Positions 36,357 to 44,681 of a stretch of DNA of 44,681 bases are shown here, piece by piece; position 1 is the stretch's first letter, and the number at the start of each line of letters is the position of its first letter. The notes below the pieces were generated by a model. It was not told the DNA's origin. It did no database searches and saw only the letters and a program-made list of their open reading frames with translations. The stretch is from Bacteroidia bacterium (lineage in GTDB: Bacteria > Bacteroidota > Bacteroidia > Bacteroidales > Paludibacteraceae). A program made the position numbers and the translations under genes. Location of the stretch: contig SAAL01000017.1 in the NCBI GenBank assembly GCA_009929445.1, forward strand, positions 1 to 44,681, written 5' to 3'.

Positions 36357-36510
36357 GTTCGGGTGTTCGGAAGTTCGGAAGTTCGGATGTTCGGATGTTC
36401 GGGAGTTCGGGAGTTTAACAATCAAACAATTGAACAATCAAACAATCAGACATTCAAACATTCAAACATTCAAACAATTGAACAATCAAACAATCAAACT
36501 CCCGATAGCT
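36357..36510. repeat. Octamer array with CCCGATAG palindrome
   Basis: The array begins with seven or so copies of GTTCGGAA/GTTCGGAT/GTTCGGGA (about 36364-36415). About ten degenerate copies of AACAATCA/AACATTCA/AACAATTG follow (about 36417-36498), then TCCCGATAGCTATTGGGA (36499-36516). It occupies the recN-porD gap. The period is 8, unlike the 7 of the other two arrays. Confidence 0.85.
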
Positions 36511-36540
36511 ATTGGGACAAACATTCAAACGTTTGAAAAA

Positions 36541-37434
36541 TCACTTCTTGTTTATCTGGTCGTAGCGGGCAGCTTGTGAGGGATTGACGGTTGAGAGTAT
36601 TTCGACGACTTTTTCTTTCTCTTCGGGTGTAGCTTTCTTGAAAATGTTGATGAGTTCATCGTTTTTAGCATCGAGAAAGGAGCTGATAACCACAGCGGTA
36701 GGTCTGGCGCGGTACGCCTCGCGCAGCACATCGATCCCTTGGGCAATTCTGGCACGGCCGTTGGTGGCATTCACCACCATTTCGTCGAGCCCCAGCCGGT
36801 GATAGGTGTAGAAATACTCGCGGTATTTTCTGAAGGCTTCGTCCATGATGTTGCTGATAAGGGCATAGCGGTTGCGGTCGTTTTCGAATGCGCGCCATCC
36901 GGGCCAGTCGGTGCTCTGCGCCTGTGTGACTATTTCTTCGGCTGCCTGAAACCACGGAGTGCCTCCGAGGCGCGAAAAAGAATCCATATCGTAACCGATA
37001 AAAAGGTATGCATAGTAAGCCAGAACGGCTGTGAGTCCGGAGTTGAGGCTGCTGATGTTAAACTCGAGCGGATCAAACTCGCGGTACGTAAAAGAGAAAT
37101 TTACATCCCTGAAATTGAGTAGTGTGGTGGTATAGGACGAATTGAAAACCGGCCGGCGCGACTGTGCTACCAGTTCGGCCGTGAAATTATCGCCTTCGGC
37201 CGTATTGATGATGATATTGATGGTACATTCTATCCGCTCGTTGTCTTCGTAAGTGAGTTCGGTCCATCGCCGATCGTTCATAAATTCGGTGGCATCCTTT
37301 TGGAGCGTGGTGAAGACAGATTTATTGGAACCCTGAATTTTATCGGAATTGATCTGCAGGTTGCATTTCAGCTCCTGAGCCGATGTCCAGTTGGTTGAAA
37401 GTAGGAGTGCGAGTACAAAGAGTTTGATTTTCAT
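36541..37434 (-). CDS. porD: PorD-family (DUF4835) protein linked to type IX secretion
   Basis: The product is about 297 residues from the Met at 37434. A signal peptide ends near TSAQ, followed by ELKCNLQINSDKIQGSN, the recognisable start of the PorD/DUF4835 family. Other landmarks are DRRWTEL, YEDNERIECTI, YTTTLLNFRDVNFSF and the SFSRLGGTPWF segment. PorD is known from Porphyromonas and gliding Bacteroidota as a periplasmic or outer-membrane protein needed or associated with T9SS function. Its presence agrees with the T9SS tails on the pectate lyases and the large secreted protein in this window. The usual upstream neighbour coaBC is missing. Met1 and Met4 of the longer frame are less likely starts. 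Confidence 0.88.
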   Translation of the reverse strand: MKIKLFVLALLLSTNWTSAQELKCNLQINSDKIQGSNKSVFTTLQKDATEFMNDRRWTELTYEDNERIECTINIIINTAEGDNFTAELVAQSRRPVFNSSYTTTLLNFRDVNFSFTYREFDPLEFNISSLNSGLTAVLAYYAYLFIGYDMDSFSRLGGTPWFQAAEEIVTQAQSTDWPGWRAFENDRNRYALISNIMDEAFRKYREYFYTYHRLGLDEMVVNATNGRARIAQGIDVLREAYRARPTAVVISSFLDAKNDELINIFKKATPEEKEKVVEILSTVNPSQAARYDQINKK

Positions 37435-37539
37435 GGCTGCCATTAAAAACAAAAATTTACACTGTTGATAACGAATAAATTCCGAAAATCGTATATTGTT
37501 GGTATTACAGGAAGAAATATATTAACAGGTATTCATGAT

Positions 37540-37588
37540 TTTTTTTTAAAAAATAAAAGTTTCCTGCCCAAATAAATGGACAAGAAAC
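37540..37588 (-). terminator. Intrinsic terminator after rpoZ
   Basis: On the minus strand GTTTCTTGTCC pairs with GGGCAGGAAAC (two T-G pairs) around an 8 nt loop, followed by TTTTATTTTTT. It begins about 34 bp after the rpoZ stop and separates bamD-rpoZ from porD. Confidence 0.85.
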
Positions 37589-37621
37589 AGTAATGATTAA
37601 ATGAAAACATGAAAAATAAGC

Positions 37622-37954
37622 TTATTTTTTCAGTTTTTCTTTCAGCGGATTGCGGTAGTAAATTTTATCTTCTATAAATTCCTGTGTAGCCAGCAGTGTA
37701 GGTTTTGGCATTTTTTCGTAGAAACGTGATATTTCAATCTGTTCACGGTTTTCAAACACTTCTTCGATGCTGTCGCTGTAGGAAGCAAATTCCTGGAGCT
37801 TTTTGTCCAGTTCCACTTTGAGTTCCTGTTCAATCTGATTGGCCCGTTTACCTATGATAGCCACTGCTTCGTACGTGTTGCCCACTTTATCGCCCAATGA
37901 ATTCATATCACGGGTGATGGTAGAAAGGGGTGAGTTTAATCTTTTGTAATCCAT
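37622..37954 (-). CDS. rpoZ: RNA polymerase omega subunit (Rpb6-like)
   Basis: This 110-residue protein opens MDYKRLNSPLSTITRD, typical of the Bacteroidota omega homologue. The core VGNTYEAVAIIGKRANQIEQ matches the conserved helix of omega/Rpb6 that clamps the beta-prime C-terminus. The remaining half is helical with a basic end (PLKEKLKK). It follows bamD by 69 bp in the same direction, a conserved pairing in the phylum, and ends in a strong terminator. Confidence 0.93.
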   Translation of the reverse strand: MDYKRLNSPLSTITRDMNSLGDKVGNTYEAVAIIGKRANQIEQELKVELDKKLQEFASYSDSIEEVFENREQIEISRFYEKMPKPTLLATQEFIEDKIYYRNPLKEKLKK

Positions 37955-38023
37955 ATTATTAATTTTACGATATACGATTTACCTGTTTATCGATTTTTGT
38001 TATCTGTTTTTGTACATTTTTTT

Positions 38024-38833
38024 TTAGTTCACAACGGGGATATTTTTTCCCGAAATTTTCAGAATTTCATCTGTGCGTTTAATGTGTTTTCCTTCCGGAT
38101 ATTCGTTTTTATAGGTATAAGCCTCATCAATTGTAGCCTGATATCGGTCGGTTTTGAGTAGTTCTTCGCTGTAAAGTGCCTGTTGAAATTTCGATTCGAG
38201 AATGACTATCATCAGGTCTTCGCGGTGTTTGGTTCCGGGGTATTTTTTCAGTGCATTCTCCGCTGTTATCACTGCCGACAGGTAATTGTTGCCCAGGTAG
38301 GTACCCAGGTTGTAATACAGATCAGCATTGATGAGCTCTTTCTGTGCCAGTTTGTCATTCAGTTCTGTGAGGTATTTATTGGCATCTTTTACCCTTTCGG
38401 ATTCGGGATAGAGGTCTATGTATTCCTGGAATGCATTCACTGCTTGCACGGTAGGAGCCTGATCGAGTCGCACATCGGGCGAATCGAGGTAATAGCAGTA
38501 CGCTATTCCGAATTTGGCTTCCTGAATAAACCGGCCTGCAGGATACGATTTAGCGTAGGTTTTGTAATACTCGCCGGCTGTGAGATAGTCTTTCTTTGCC
38601 ATATTGGCCTTTGCCAGGTAATTGATTATCAGCTCAGAGCGGTCGGTATTCCGAAAGTAGCTTGTCACATCATCGAAGAGTGTGATGGCTTTATCGTATT
38701 TCTCAGCCACAAAATATTCCACAGCCTTATCGTACTTCAGTTCCGGATCGGTGGACTTGAGTAAATTCTGGTATTCGCTACAGGAAGTAAATACCAGCAG
38801 GGCGATCAGGGTGGTGAGAATGTATTTTTTCAT
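38024..38833 (-). CDS. bamD: Outer membrane protein assembly factor BamD
   Basis: BamD is an essential lipoprotein of the BAM complex that inserts beta-barrel proteins, here including SusC, into the outer membrane. The 269-residue product has a lipobox (VFTSC, Cys18) and about five TPR-like units: YDKAVEYFVAEKYDKAITLF, AKKDYLTAGEYYKTYAK, FGIAYCYYLDSPDVRLDQ, NAFQEYIDLYPESERVKDA and AITAENALKKYPGTKHRED. Length is normal. A full promoter match lies upstream, and rpoZ follows on the probable same transcript. Confidence 0.95.
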   Translation of the reverse strand: MKKYILTTLIALLVFTSCSEYQNLLKSTDPELKYDKAVEYFVAEKYDKAITLFDDVTSYFRNTDRSELIINYLAKANMAKKDYLTAGEYYKTYAKSYPAGRFIQEAKFGIAYCYYLDSPDVRLDQAPTVQAVNAFQEYIDLYPESERVKDANKYLTELNDKLAQKELINADLYYNLGTYLGNNYLSAVITAENALKKYPGTKHREDLMIVILESKFQQALYSEELLKTDRYQATIDEAYTYKNEYPEGKHIKRTDEILKISGKNIPVVN

Positions 38834-38942
38834 TCGGAAATATTTTTTTTATAATTGCAGCGATTGACACCGGATGTTGAAAAATGTTTCAACTGTGTAA
38901 GTTTTACCCTCGTGCACACGTTTCATACTGAATTTCAGGGTG

Positions 38943-38972
38943 CAAAATTAGTCATTTAATATCTAATTCAAA
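38943..38972 (-). promoter_or_regulatory. Promoter of bamD-rpoZ
   Basis: On the minus strand TTTG (38969-38972) and TAATTTTG (38943-38950) are 18 bp apart, followed by CACC. The leader would be about 100 nt. The match is good apart from the slightly short spacer. Confidence 0.6.
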
Positions 38973-39018
38973 AAAAATTTATCTTTTTTATGAATAATGA
39001 CTGTAGCAGCCGTTCGTT

Positions 39019-40047
39019 TCAGTCATGTTCATCGGCAAAGTATTTTGCAAAACCGGGAGTGTAGGCGGTCTGCAATTCACCTTTTTCACCCTGATAAATG
39101 AGATAGCAATCCATTTGCGGATTTGACTGGCAGATGGCCATGCTGCTGTCAACCCCAAGTACCATAAAAGCGGTGGCGTAAGCATCAGCCTGCATGCAGG
39201 TTGGCGCCACTACGGTAGCACTCAGCAGATTATGATTCACGGGAAAGCCGGTGCGTGGTTCGATAGTGTGGGCATATTTTCTTCCGTCGCGAAAATAGTA
39301 CTGGCGGTAATTGCCCGAAGTAGCAAGTCCCACATCGCTTAGCGCAACAATTGTCTGCAGTTCAGCGTCTTCATTCGCGGGGTCGTCGTTGGGCTTGTCA
39401 ATCCCGATGTGCCACTTCTCCCCTTTCGGATTGAGTCCGCGACAGAAAACCTCGCCACCTATTTCGACCATGAAATTTTTGCATCCGTTTTCTTCGAGGA
39501 GCCGGCCTATCACATCGCAACTCTGACCTTTGGCTATTGCACTGGCATCGAGCATGATACGCTTATCGTTTTTGATGAGTGTATGATTGCGGAGCGAAAT
39601 TTTTTTGTAACCAATGAATGGGAGGATTGAATCCACATTGGGTTGCATGGTATGATCGTGATTACCAAATCCAAATCCCCAGGCGTTGACAAGGGGTGCT
39701 ACCGTGATATCAAATGCCCCGGATGATGCATCGGATACCTGCTGCGCCATGTGGTACATTGCTTCAAAATAGGCATCGGTGCGTACAGATGAGTCATTGC
39801 GGTTGATTCGTGAGATAATTGATTGGGGATTGAAAGTAGAAAGCGAGTTGTCAAATTCGCTGAATTTTTCTTCGATCTGCCTGTGAAGGTCCTTTTTCCG
39901 GGGATGCAGGTAAGTGATGGAGTAATATGTGCCGTACACCTGCCCCTTGCTGAAGGTATATTCCTTGTTTTCAGTTGCACAACCGGTCATAAGCACTATC
40001 AGCAACGCGGCAAATGCGTGTAATCCTGTAATTTTCATATTATGCAT
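39019..40047 (-). CDS. apbE: FAD:protein FMN transferase (ApbE)
   Basis: This enzyme attaches FMN from FAD to Thr/Ser in flavoproteins such as Nqr/Rnf subunits. The 342-residue product is a lipoprotein (LMTGC, Cys23), so it acts in the periplasm. Family motifs are YGTYYSITY, the STFNPQSIISRIN segment, DASAIAKGQSCDVIG, FMVEIGGEV, AHTIEPRTGFPV and the ADAYATAFMVLG end, where Asp/Thr bind metal. A shorter start at Met4 (40038) is also reasonable. The gene begins 3 bp after the CBS-domain gene stop, so they are translationally close. A target flavoprotein is not in the window. Confidence 0.94.
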   Translation of the reverse strand: MHNMKITGLHAFAALLIVLMTGCATENKEYTFSKGQVYGTYYSITYLHPRKKDLHRQIEEKFSEFDNSLSTFNPQSIISRINRNDSSVRTDAYFEAMYHMAQQVSDASSGAFDITVAPLVNAWGFGFGNHDHTMQPNVDSILPFIGYKKISLRNHTLIKNDKRIMLDASAIAKGQSCDVIGRLLEENGCKNFMVEIGGEVFCRGLNPKGEKWHIGIDKPNDDPANEDAELQTIVALSDVGLATSGNYRQYYFRDGRKYAHTIEPRTGFPVNHNLLSATVVAPTCMQADAYATAFMVLGVDSSMAICQSNPQMDCYLIYQGEKGELQTAYTPGFAKYFADEHD

Positions 40048-40050
40048 GGA

Positions 40051-41343
40051 TTATTGTTCCTCTTTTTCTTCTTTTTTTGAAATCAGTATTTTATCAATGC
40101 GGTTACCGTCCATATCCACTATTTCGAGTGTGTAATCCAGGTAATCAATTTTATCGCCCACTCGCGGTATTTCGTTTACCTGGTCGATAATGAAACCTGC
40201 CACGGTAGCGTAGTCGATGAGTTCGAAATCCACATCGAGTTCGCGGATAATCTGCGTAAGGGTTTCGATGGGTGCATCGCCGTTCATGAGCACCGATTTA
40301 TCCTCGCGTACGAAAAAGTCGGGTTCTTCTATTTCACCTTCGTCGGGAATAAGTCCGACCAGATTTTCCATGATATCGTGAAAAGTTACAATTCCCTGAA
40401 AATCACCGTATTCATCCACCACCACACAGAAGTGCGAACTGCTTTGCTTGAGATTTTTCAGCACTATGGGAGCCGAAGTTTTTTCATGTATCACCACCGG
40501 CTGTGTAATGAGGTCTTCCACACGGAATTCTTTTTTGAGCAAAATAGCTTTGTAGTAATCGCGGATAAGGAGCACTCCGGCCAGATTATCAAGCGTATCG
40601 TGGCAGCAGACTATCTTGCTGTGCTGGCAGTTTTCTATTTCATTCCTGATTTCTTCTTCCGTTTCGTTGAGGTCCAGCCATTCCACTTCTATGCGGTGTG
40701 TCATGAGGTGACGGGCTCTTTTGTCGGAAAAATTGAATACTTTTTCGTGTATATCATTCTGTCCCTCTTCAATGATACCCTCCATAGATGCCGTTTTGAT
40801 CATCTGCCGCAGTTCAGACTCGGTCATGTGTTCCGATTGTTTTTCGAAACCAAATGTAGTGGTAATCAGTTTGGTGGATGCCGAGAGTAGCTTCACAAAG
40901 GGATAAAACATCTTACTGAAAAAATTGATGAGGGGCGCCACTCGGATAGCTACTTTCTCCGGATTGCCGAGTGCGATGGTTTTAGGCACAAGTTCGCCTA
41001 ATACAATGGAAAAATAAGTGATTAGAAACATGATGAGCACAATACTTATTCCGTGAGCGTAGGGCCGGAGGATGTCGAATTTCGCAAAAAACGGGACTAC
41101 ATTTTCAGCGAGGCTTATTCCTCCGTAAGCACCGGTAATGAGGCTAATCAACGTGATGCCCACTTGAACGGCTGAGAGGAACATTTCGGAATCGGAGCGA
41201 AGTCTCAAAGCTGTGACTGCTCCTTTTTTTCCTGTACTCCTGTACTGCTCCAGTCGGGTGGTTTTGCTCGATACAATGGCTATTTCGGAAAGTGAAAAAA
41301 AACCGTTGAATAAAATAAGTATTGACAGAATAATAATTTCCAT
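40051..41343 (-). CDS. CNNM/CorC-type CBS-domain membrane protein
   Basis: The 430-residue protein has an N-terminal CNNM (DUF21) membrane domain with four helices (about 1-180), beginning ILFNGFFSLSEIAIVSSK. A pair of CBS domains follows (about 200-325; MTHRIEVEWLDLNE and FCVVVDEYGDFQGIVTFHDI). A C-terminal CorC_HlyC domain covers about 345-420 (GDAPIETLTQIIREL). The family is often annotated as hemolysin, but characterised members transport or regulate Mg2+ or Co2+. Ion transport at the inner membrane is therefore more likely than toxin activity. GldE, a gliding-related member of this family, is a possible orthologue but cannot be separated by eye. It lies 40 bp after pyrC and 3 bp before apbE. 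Confidence 0.88.
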   Translation of the reverse strand: MEIIILSILILFNGFFSLSEIAIVSSKTTRLEQYRSTGKKGAVTALRLRSDSEMFLSAVQVGITLISLITGAYGGISLAENVVPFFAKFDILRPYAHGISIVLIMFLITYFSIVLGELVPKTIALGNPEKVAIRVAPLINFFSKMFYPFVKLLSASTKLITTTFGFEKQSEHMTESELRQMIKTASMEGIIEEGQNDIHEKVFNFSDKRARHLMTHRIEVEWLDLNETEEEIRNEIENCQHSKIVCCHDTLDNLAGVLLIRDYYKAILLKKEFRVEDLITQPVVIHEKTSAPIVLKNLKQSSSHFCVVVDEYGDFQGIVTFHDIMENLVGLIPDEGEIEEPDFFVREDKSVLMNGDAPIETLTQIIRELDVDFELIDYATVAGFIIDQVNEIPRVGDKIDYLDYTLEIVDMDGNRIDKILISKKEEKEEQ

Positions 41344-41383
41344 TCAGTGTGAAAAATTGAATTTAACAATTCAGAAATTGATA

Positions 41384-42727
41384 TCAGACATTAAATGTAA
41401 TCCTTTTGCCGCGTACATTTTCATCAAAAACACCGTTGTTGAATACCGTAGTGCCGTTGACAAAAGTACGTACTACGGCGGCATCGAATGTTTCGCCTTC
41501 AAAAGGCGACCAGCCGCATTTATAGAGTATATTTTCAGGAGCTACCAGATACGTTGCCGAAGGATTGACCAGCACCAGGTCGGCATAATACCCCGGGCGA
41601 ATGTATCCCCGTTTCTCTATTCTGAACAGGTCGGCAGGTGCATGACACATTTTTTCAACCACCTTTTCGGGCGTAAAATAGCCATTTTTCGCCATTTGCA
41701 GCATGGCTGATAGCGAATGCTGCACGAGCGGTCCGCCCGAAGCTGCCTTGTAGCACGATCCCTCTTTCTCTTCGGGGGTATGGGGAGCATGGTCGGTAGC
41801 TACTACGTCTATCCTGTTGCTGTTCACTGCGTCGATAAGTGCCTGGCGGTCTGTTTCCTTTTTTATAGCCGGATTCCACTTGATTTTGTTGCCGTAGGCA
41901 GCGTAATCCGCATCGGAAAACCAGAGATGATGCACACACACTTCGGCTGTAATCATTTTATCTTTCAGCGGAATTTCATTGCTGAAAAGTGATATTTCGG
42001 CTGCGGTGGAAAGATGCAGGATATGCAGGCGGGTGTTGTGTTTGCGGGCCAGTTCTACGGCAAACGACGAAGATTTGTAGCAGGCTTCGGCCGAGCGTAT
42101 AAGGGGGTGAAACTCCACTCCGATGTTTCTGCTGTAATTGCTTTTGTAGTAGTTCAGGTTGTGCTGTATGATAGCTTCGTCCTCGCAATGTGTGGCAACC
42201 AGCGTGGGCGACTCCTCAAAAATACGGTTCAGGGCTTCGATATCGTTTACCAGCATATTGCCGGTGGATGAACCCATGAAAACCTTTATGCCGCAGACTT
42301 CTGCCGGATTGACTTTTTTCAGCTCAAGGATGTTGGTGTTGGTGGCTCCCATGTAAAAGGAGTAGTTGGCCAGCGATTTGGTGGCTGCCAGGGCATATTT
42401 CTCTTCGAGCAATTCAATGGTGGTAGTCTGAGGATTGGTGTTGGGCATTTCCATGTACGAAGTCACACCTCCGGCTACTGCAGCGCGGCTTTCGGTATAG
42501 ATGTCGCCTTTGTGAATCAATCCCGGTTCGCGAAAATGAACCTGGTCGTCAATGACTCCGGGCAGCAGCCACAGACCTTCGGCGTCTATCGTTTCTGCCA
42601 CACCATTTACTTCCGGATTTTCATGTTCACTGAAAATCCGCTCGATAAATTCACCATCAATCAGCACTGAACCTTTGGTGATGTGTCCTTCGTTGACAAT
42701 ACGGGCATTTCTGATTAACTGTTTCAT
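41384..42727 (-). CDS. pyrC: Dihydroorotase, Bacteroidota type
   Basis: The enzyme closes carbamoyl-aspartate to dihydroorotate in pyrimidine synthesis. The start at 42727 (447 residues) begins [11 protein letters not shown]; the 71 upstream codons of the open frame overlap the glycosyltransferase gene antisense of nothing useful and are rejected. Visible metal and substrate sites are [10 protein letters not shown] (60-69), [11 protein letters not shown] with the lysine to be carboxylated (Lys148), VATHCED (His180), HILHLS (His238) and ATDHAPH (Asp312). The first His of the usual HxH pair is Gln62, which as I recall is standard in this phylum. The glycosyltransferase lies 56 bp upstream, an arrangement I recall from other Bacteroidota. 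Confidence 0.95.
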   Translation of the reverse strand: MKQLIRNARIVNEGHITKGSVLIDGEFIERIFSEHENPEVNGVAETIDAEGLWLLPGVIDDQVHFREPGLIHKGDIYTESRAAVAGGVTSYMEMPNTNPQTTTIELLEEKYALAATKSLANYSFYMGATNTNILELKKVNPAEVCGIKVFMGSSTGNMLVNDIEALNRIFEESPTLVATHCEDEAIIQHNLNYYKSNYSRNIGVEFHPLIRSAEACYKSSSFAVELARKHNTRLHILHLSTAAEISLFSNEIPLKDKMITAEVCVHHLWFSDADYAAYGNKIKWNPAIKKETDRQALIDAVNSNRIDVVATDHAPHTPEEKEGSCYKAASGGPLVQHSLSAMLQMAKNGYFTPEKVVEKMCHAPADLFRIEKRGYIRPGYYADLVLVNPSATYLVAPENILYKCGWSPFEGETFDAAVVRTFVNGTTVFNNGVFDENVRGKRITFNV

Positions 42728-42783
42728 ATCCGGATGAGTTTTTAAAAGTAAAAAAACGACATAAAAAAAACCGATTAATCTGT

Positions 42784-43524
42784 TCAGGCCTTTTTCTGTG
42801 GATATTTTCGGGAGAAGCTGCTTATCTTCATCTTGAAAACTCCGCTGAAAGCTTCGCCGAAGATTCCTCCGCTCATTTTGGACGTTCCGAGTCGTCTGTT
42901 GATGAAAATGATGGGCACTTCTTTGAGGGTAAATCCGCATTTGTAGGCTGTAAATTTCATTTCGATCTGAAATGCATATCCCTTGAACCGGATTTTATCC
43001 AGTTCGATGGTCTCCAGCACCTGGCGCCGGTAACATTTGAAACCGGCAGTGGTGTCGGCAATTTTCAGTCCGGTTATCAGCCTTACGTATTTGGATGCAA
43101 AGTACGACATCAGCACCCGGCCTATGGGCCAGTTGACAACATTCACTCCGCTAATGTATCTGGAGCCGATTGCCACATCCGCACCTTCGTCATTACAGGC
43201 ATTGTAAAGGCGGGGCAGGTCTTCGGGGTTGTGGGAGAAGTCGGCATCCATTTCGAAGATATAATCGTATCCGCGTGCGAGCGCCCACCTGAAACCGGCA
43301 ATGTAAGCCGTGCCGAGTCCGAGCTTTCCTTCCCTTTCCAGTATAAAAAGACTGTTGGGAAATTCACTCATCAGTCGGTGTACGATACCGGCAGTACCAT
43401 CGGGCGAACCATCATCAATGACTAGTATGTGAAATTCACCCGCGAGCCTGAATACTGCACGAATAATATTTTCAATGTTTTCTTTCTCGTTGTAAGTCGG
43501 TATCAGTACAAGTTTTGATGGCAT
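42784..43524 (-). CDS. Polyprenol-phosphate sugar transferase (GT2, Dpm1-like)
   Basis: The chosen start at 43524 (246 residues) gives [20 protein letters not shown], the standard opening; the 40 codons before it are only a translated heptamer array (NPKPKTQ repeats). GT-A motifs are [11 protein letters not shown], the [14 protein letters not shown] metal-binding DxD, and [26 protein letters not shown] closes the acceptor side. Members transfer mannose or another sugar from a nucleotide donor to undecaprenyl/polyprenyl phosphate at the inner membrane. No C-terminal membrane helices are present, so this is the short soluble type. Donor specificity is not visible. Confidence 0.92.
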   Translation of the reverse strand: MPSKLVLIPTYNEKENIENIIRAVFRLAGEFHILVIDDGSPDGTAGIVHRLMSEFPNSLFILEREGKLGLGTAYIAGFRWALARGYDYIFEMDADFSHNPEDLPRLYNACNDEGADVAIGSRYISGVNVVNWPIGRVLMSYFASKYVRLITGLKIADTTAGFKCYRRQVLETIELDKIRFKGYAFQIEMKFTAYKCGFTLKEVPIIFINRRLGTSKMSGGIFGEAFSGVFKMKISSFSRKYPQKKA

Positions 43525-43540
43525 GATATTTTTAGTTTGG

Positions 43541-43690
43541 AGTTTGGAGTTTTGAGTTTCGGGTTTCGGGTTTTGAGTTTTGGGTTTCGGGTTTTGGGTT
43601 TTGGGTTTTGGGTTTCGGGTTTCGGGTTTCGGGTTTGCACTCAAAACTCATAACTCAATACTCAATATTCAATACTCATAACTCTTTTAA
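43541..43690. repeat. Bipartite heptamer array upstream of the glycosyltransferase
   Basis: About thirteen degenerate copies of GTTTCGG/GTTTTGG/GTTTTGA run to about 43640. They are followed by about seven copies of CTCAATA/CTCATAA/CTCAAAA to about 43688. The two halves are partly complementary (GAGTTTT versus AAAACTC). It lies between the metallo-hydrolase and glycosyltransferase genes. Confidence 0.85.
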
Positions 43691-43699
43691 TTATTTTTT

Positions 43700-44506
43700 T
43701 CAATCAAAAATATACATTCGTGAAGGTTCCGTACGTTCCAGCGGCACAATTTCGGTTCTTCCTTCGTATGGAATCATCTGATCCTTCAGATGACCGGTAA
43801 TGGTTGAAAACGCCAGTTCGGGCATGTTGTTTTCGCGGCTCAGATGACACAGAAAGACATATTTCCATCGTTCGGTGTAGTTTTCGGCCAGAAATGTGGC
43901 AGCCTGCATGTTGCACAGATGTCCGGTATCAGCCTTGATTCTGGTTTGCAATACGAGCGGATAAGGTCCGTTTTCAAGCATGAATTCATCGTAATTTGCT
44001 TCGAGCACCACACAATCCGAATTGACCAGATACCGGGCTGCTTCATCGCTCACATAACCCAAATCGGTAGCAAAAGTAAAGGTAAAACCCTTGTATTGCA
44101 CGGAGTAACCCACGCTGTCGGTCGAATCGTGCGAAACGGGAAATGCCGTTACCCTGAAATCGCCGATGACCGTTTCGTCGCCGGTCTCGATAAAGCGCCG
44201 TGATGAAGACAGCTTTTGCGTAACGCAGTAATTCCGGTCTATTCCTTCGTGAACCAGACGGGTAGCGTATACCGGCACATGAAATTTTTCACCGATTGCT
44301 CCCACGGCTTTTATATGATCCGCATGATCATGTGTTACAAAAATGCCCCAGATATGGCAGTAATCCAGCCCCATCGTTTTCAGAAATTTACGCGTATTTC
44401 GCACTCCCACACCGGCATCTATCAAAATACCGTACGATGTATTTCCTAAAAAATAACAATTCCCGCTGCTGCCGCTTGCCAAACTTCTGAAACGTAACCT
44501 GTCCAT
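43700..44506 (-). CDS. YycJ/WalJ-type metallo-beta-lactamase-fold hydrolase
   Basis: This 268-residue cytosolic protein begins RFRSLASGSSGNCYFL, the recognised opening of the YycJ/WalJ family. The zinc motif is THDHADH (58-64). Further ligands are in FPVSHDSTDSVGY, FATDLGY and LCHLSRENN. Family members are related to RNase Z-like nucleases, and some affect cell wall metabolism or DNA mismatch repair; the in vivo role here is unknown. A promoter box is 23 bp upstream. The gene runs towards the glycosyltransferase but is separated from it by the heptamer array. Confidence 0.9.
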   Translation of the reverse strand: MDRLRFRSLASGSSGNCYFLGNTSYGILIDAGVGVRNTRKFLKTMGLDYCHIWGIFVTHDHADHIKAVGAIGEKFHVPVYATRLVHEGIDRNYCVTQKLSSSRRFIETGDETVIGDFRVTAFPVSHDSTDSVGYSVQYKGFTFTFATDLGYVSDEAARYLVNSDCVVLEANYDEFMLENGPYPLVLQTRIKADTGHLCNMQAATFLAENYTERWKYVFLCHLSRENNMPELAFSTITGHLKDQMIPYEGRTEIVPLERTEPSRMYIFD

Positions 44507-44528
44507 TCAATCACTTACTAATTAGCTA

Positions 44529-44536
44529 CAAAATTA
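44529..44536 (-). promoter_or_regulatory. Predicted -7 box for the metallo-hydrolase gene
   Basis: The minus strand reads TAATTTTG, matching TAnnTTTG, 23 bp before the ATG. No clear -33 TTTG is present. The remaining sequence to 44681 is AT-rich with no gene seen. Confidence 0.5.
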
Positions 44537-44681
44537 ACATAAAAAAGGGAATACTTACCACATAAGCCCTGTAATTAACGTTTTCAACTTTCGCAAGTAT
44601 CATAACTTGCTGAATTATAACAAAAAAGCAGCATATTTATTTGGTAAAGTCGCTGAAAATCAGTAACTTTATGTCGCAAAA

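Noticed and set aside
40051-41343. Hemolysin
   Set aside because: The CNNM, CBS and CorC_HlyC domains point to ion transport; the hemolysin name is a historic annotation.
42728-42940. N-terminal extension of dihydroorotase by 71 codons
   Set aside because: The extension overlaps the end of the glycosyltransferase gene in another frame, and the family starts at the internal Met at 42727.
43525-43644. Asn-Pro-Lys repeat extension of the glycosyltransferase
   Set aside because: It is a translated heptamer array; the enzyme's standard start is the Met at 43524.

Overview
The window looks like a chromosomal segment from a Bacteroidota bacterium, most probably of the order Bacteroidales. The reasons are a SusC/SusD pair, type IX secretion (T9SS) sorting tails, a PorD-family gene, an Rpb6-like RNA polymerase omega subunit, the Bacteroidota form of dihydroorotase, A-rich weak ribosome binding sites and several -7 boxes of the form TAnnTTTG. 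I cannot name the genus. No tRNA, rRNA, CRISPR array or intact insertion sequence was recognised.

Region 1 (304-20919) is a complete-looking pectin utilisation locus. Ten genes on the minus strand run from right to left: susC, susD, a DUF4957/DUF5123-type surface lipoprotein, a GH28 polygalacturonase, a CE8 pectin methylesterase, a CE12-type acetylesterase, a GH105 unsaturated uronyl hydrolase and three tandem PL1 pectate lyases. Methyl and acetyl groups would be removed by CE8 and CE12, the backbone cut by PL1 and GH28, the unsaturated ends removed by GH105, and oligosaccharides bound and imported by SusD and SusC. A LacI-type regulator is divergent from susC. A near-perfect palindrome with a central CG lies just downstream of the predicted susC -7 box and is a good operator candidate. 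A strong hairpin plus T-tract lies between the glycan-capture genes and the enzyme genes.

Region 2 (20920-27317) holds a heptamer repeat array, thrS with its promoter and terminator, an AbiE-type toxin/antitoxin pair set between copies of a short hairpin repeat, and a membrane-bound AraC-type regulator. Region 3 (27318-34590) is accessory. It has a frameshifted HTH-like gene, about 2 kb without a convincing gene but dense in intergenic repeats, then a two-gene unit: a large T9SS-secreted protein and a small Gly/Ser-rich protein with a sorting-like C-terminal tail.

Region 4 (34591-44681) is mostly housekeeping and all on the minus strand: recN, porD, rpoZ (omega), bamD, apbE, a CBS-domain membrane protein, pyrC, a polyprenol-phosphate sugar transferase and a YycJ-type metallo-hydrolase. 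Degenerate 7-8 bp arrays sit in the gaps before recN and before the glycosyltransferase. The most interesting items are the candidate LacI operator, the hairpin repeat family around abiE, the bipartite heptamer arrays, the small inverted-repeat elements and the secreted protein/tail protein pair.
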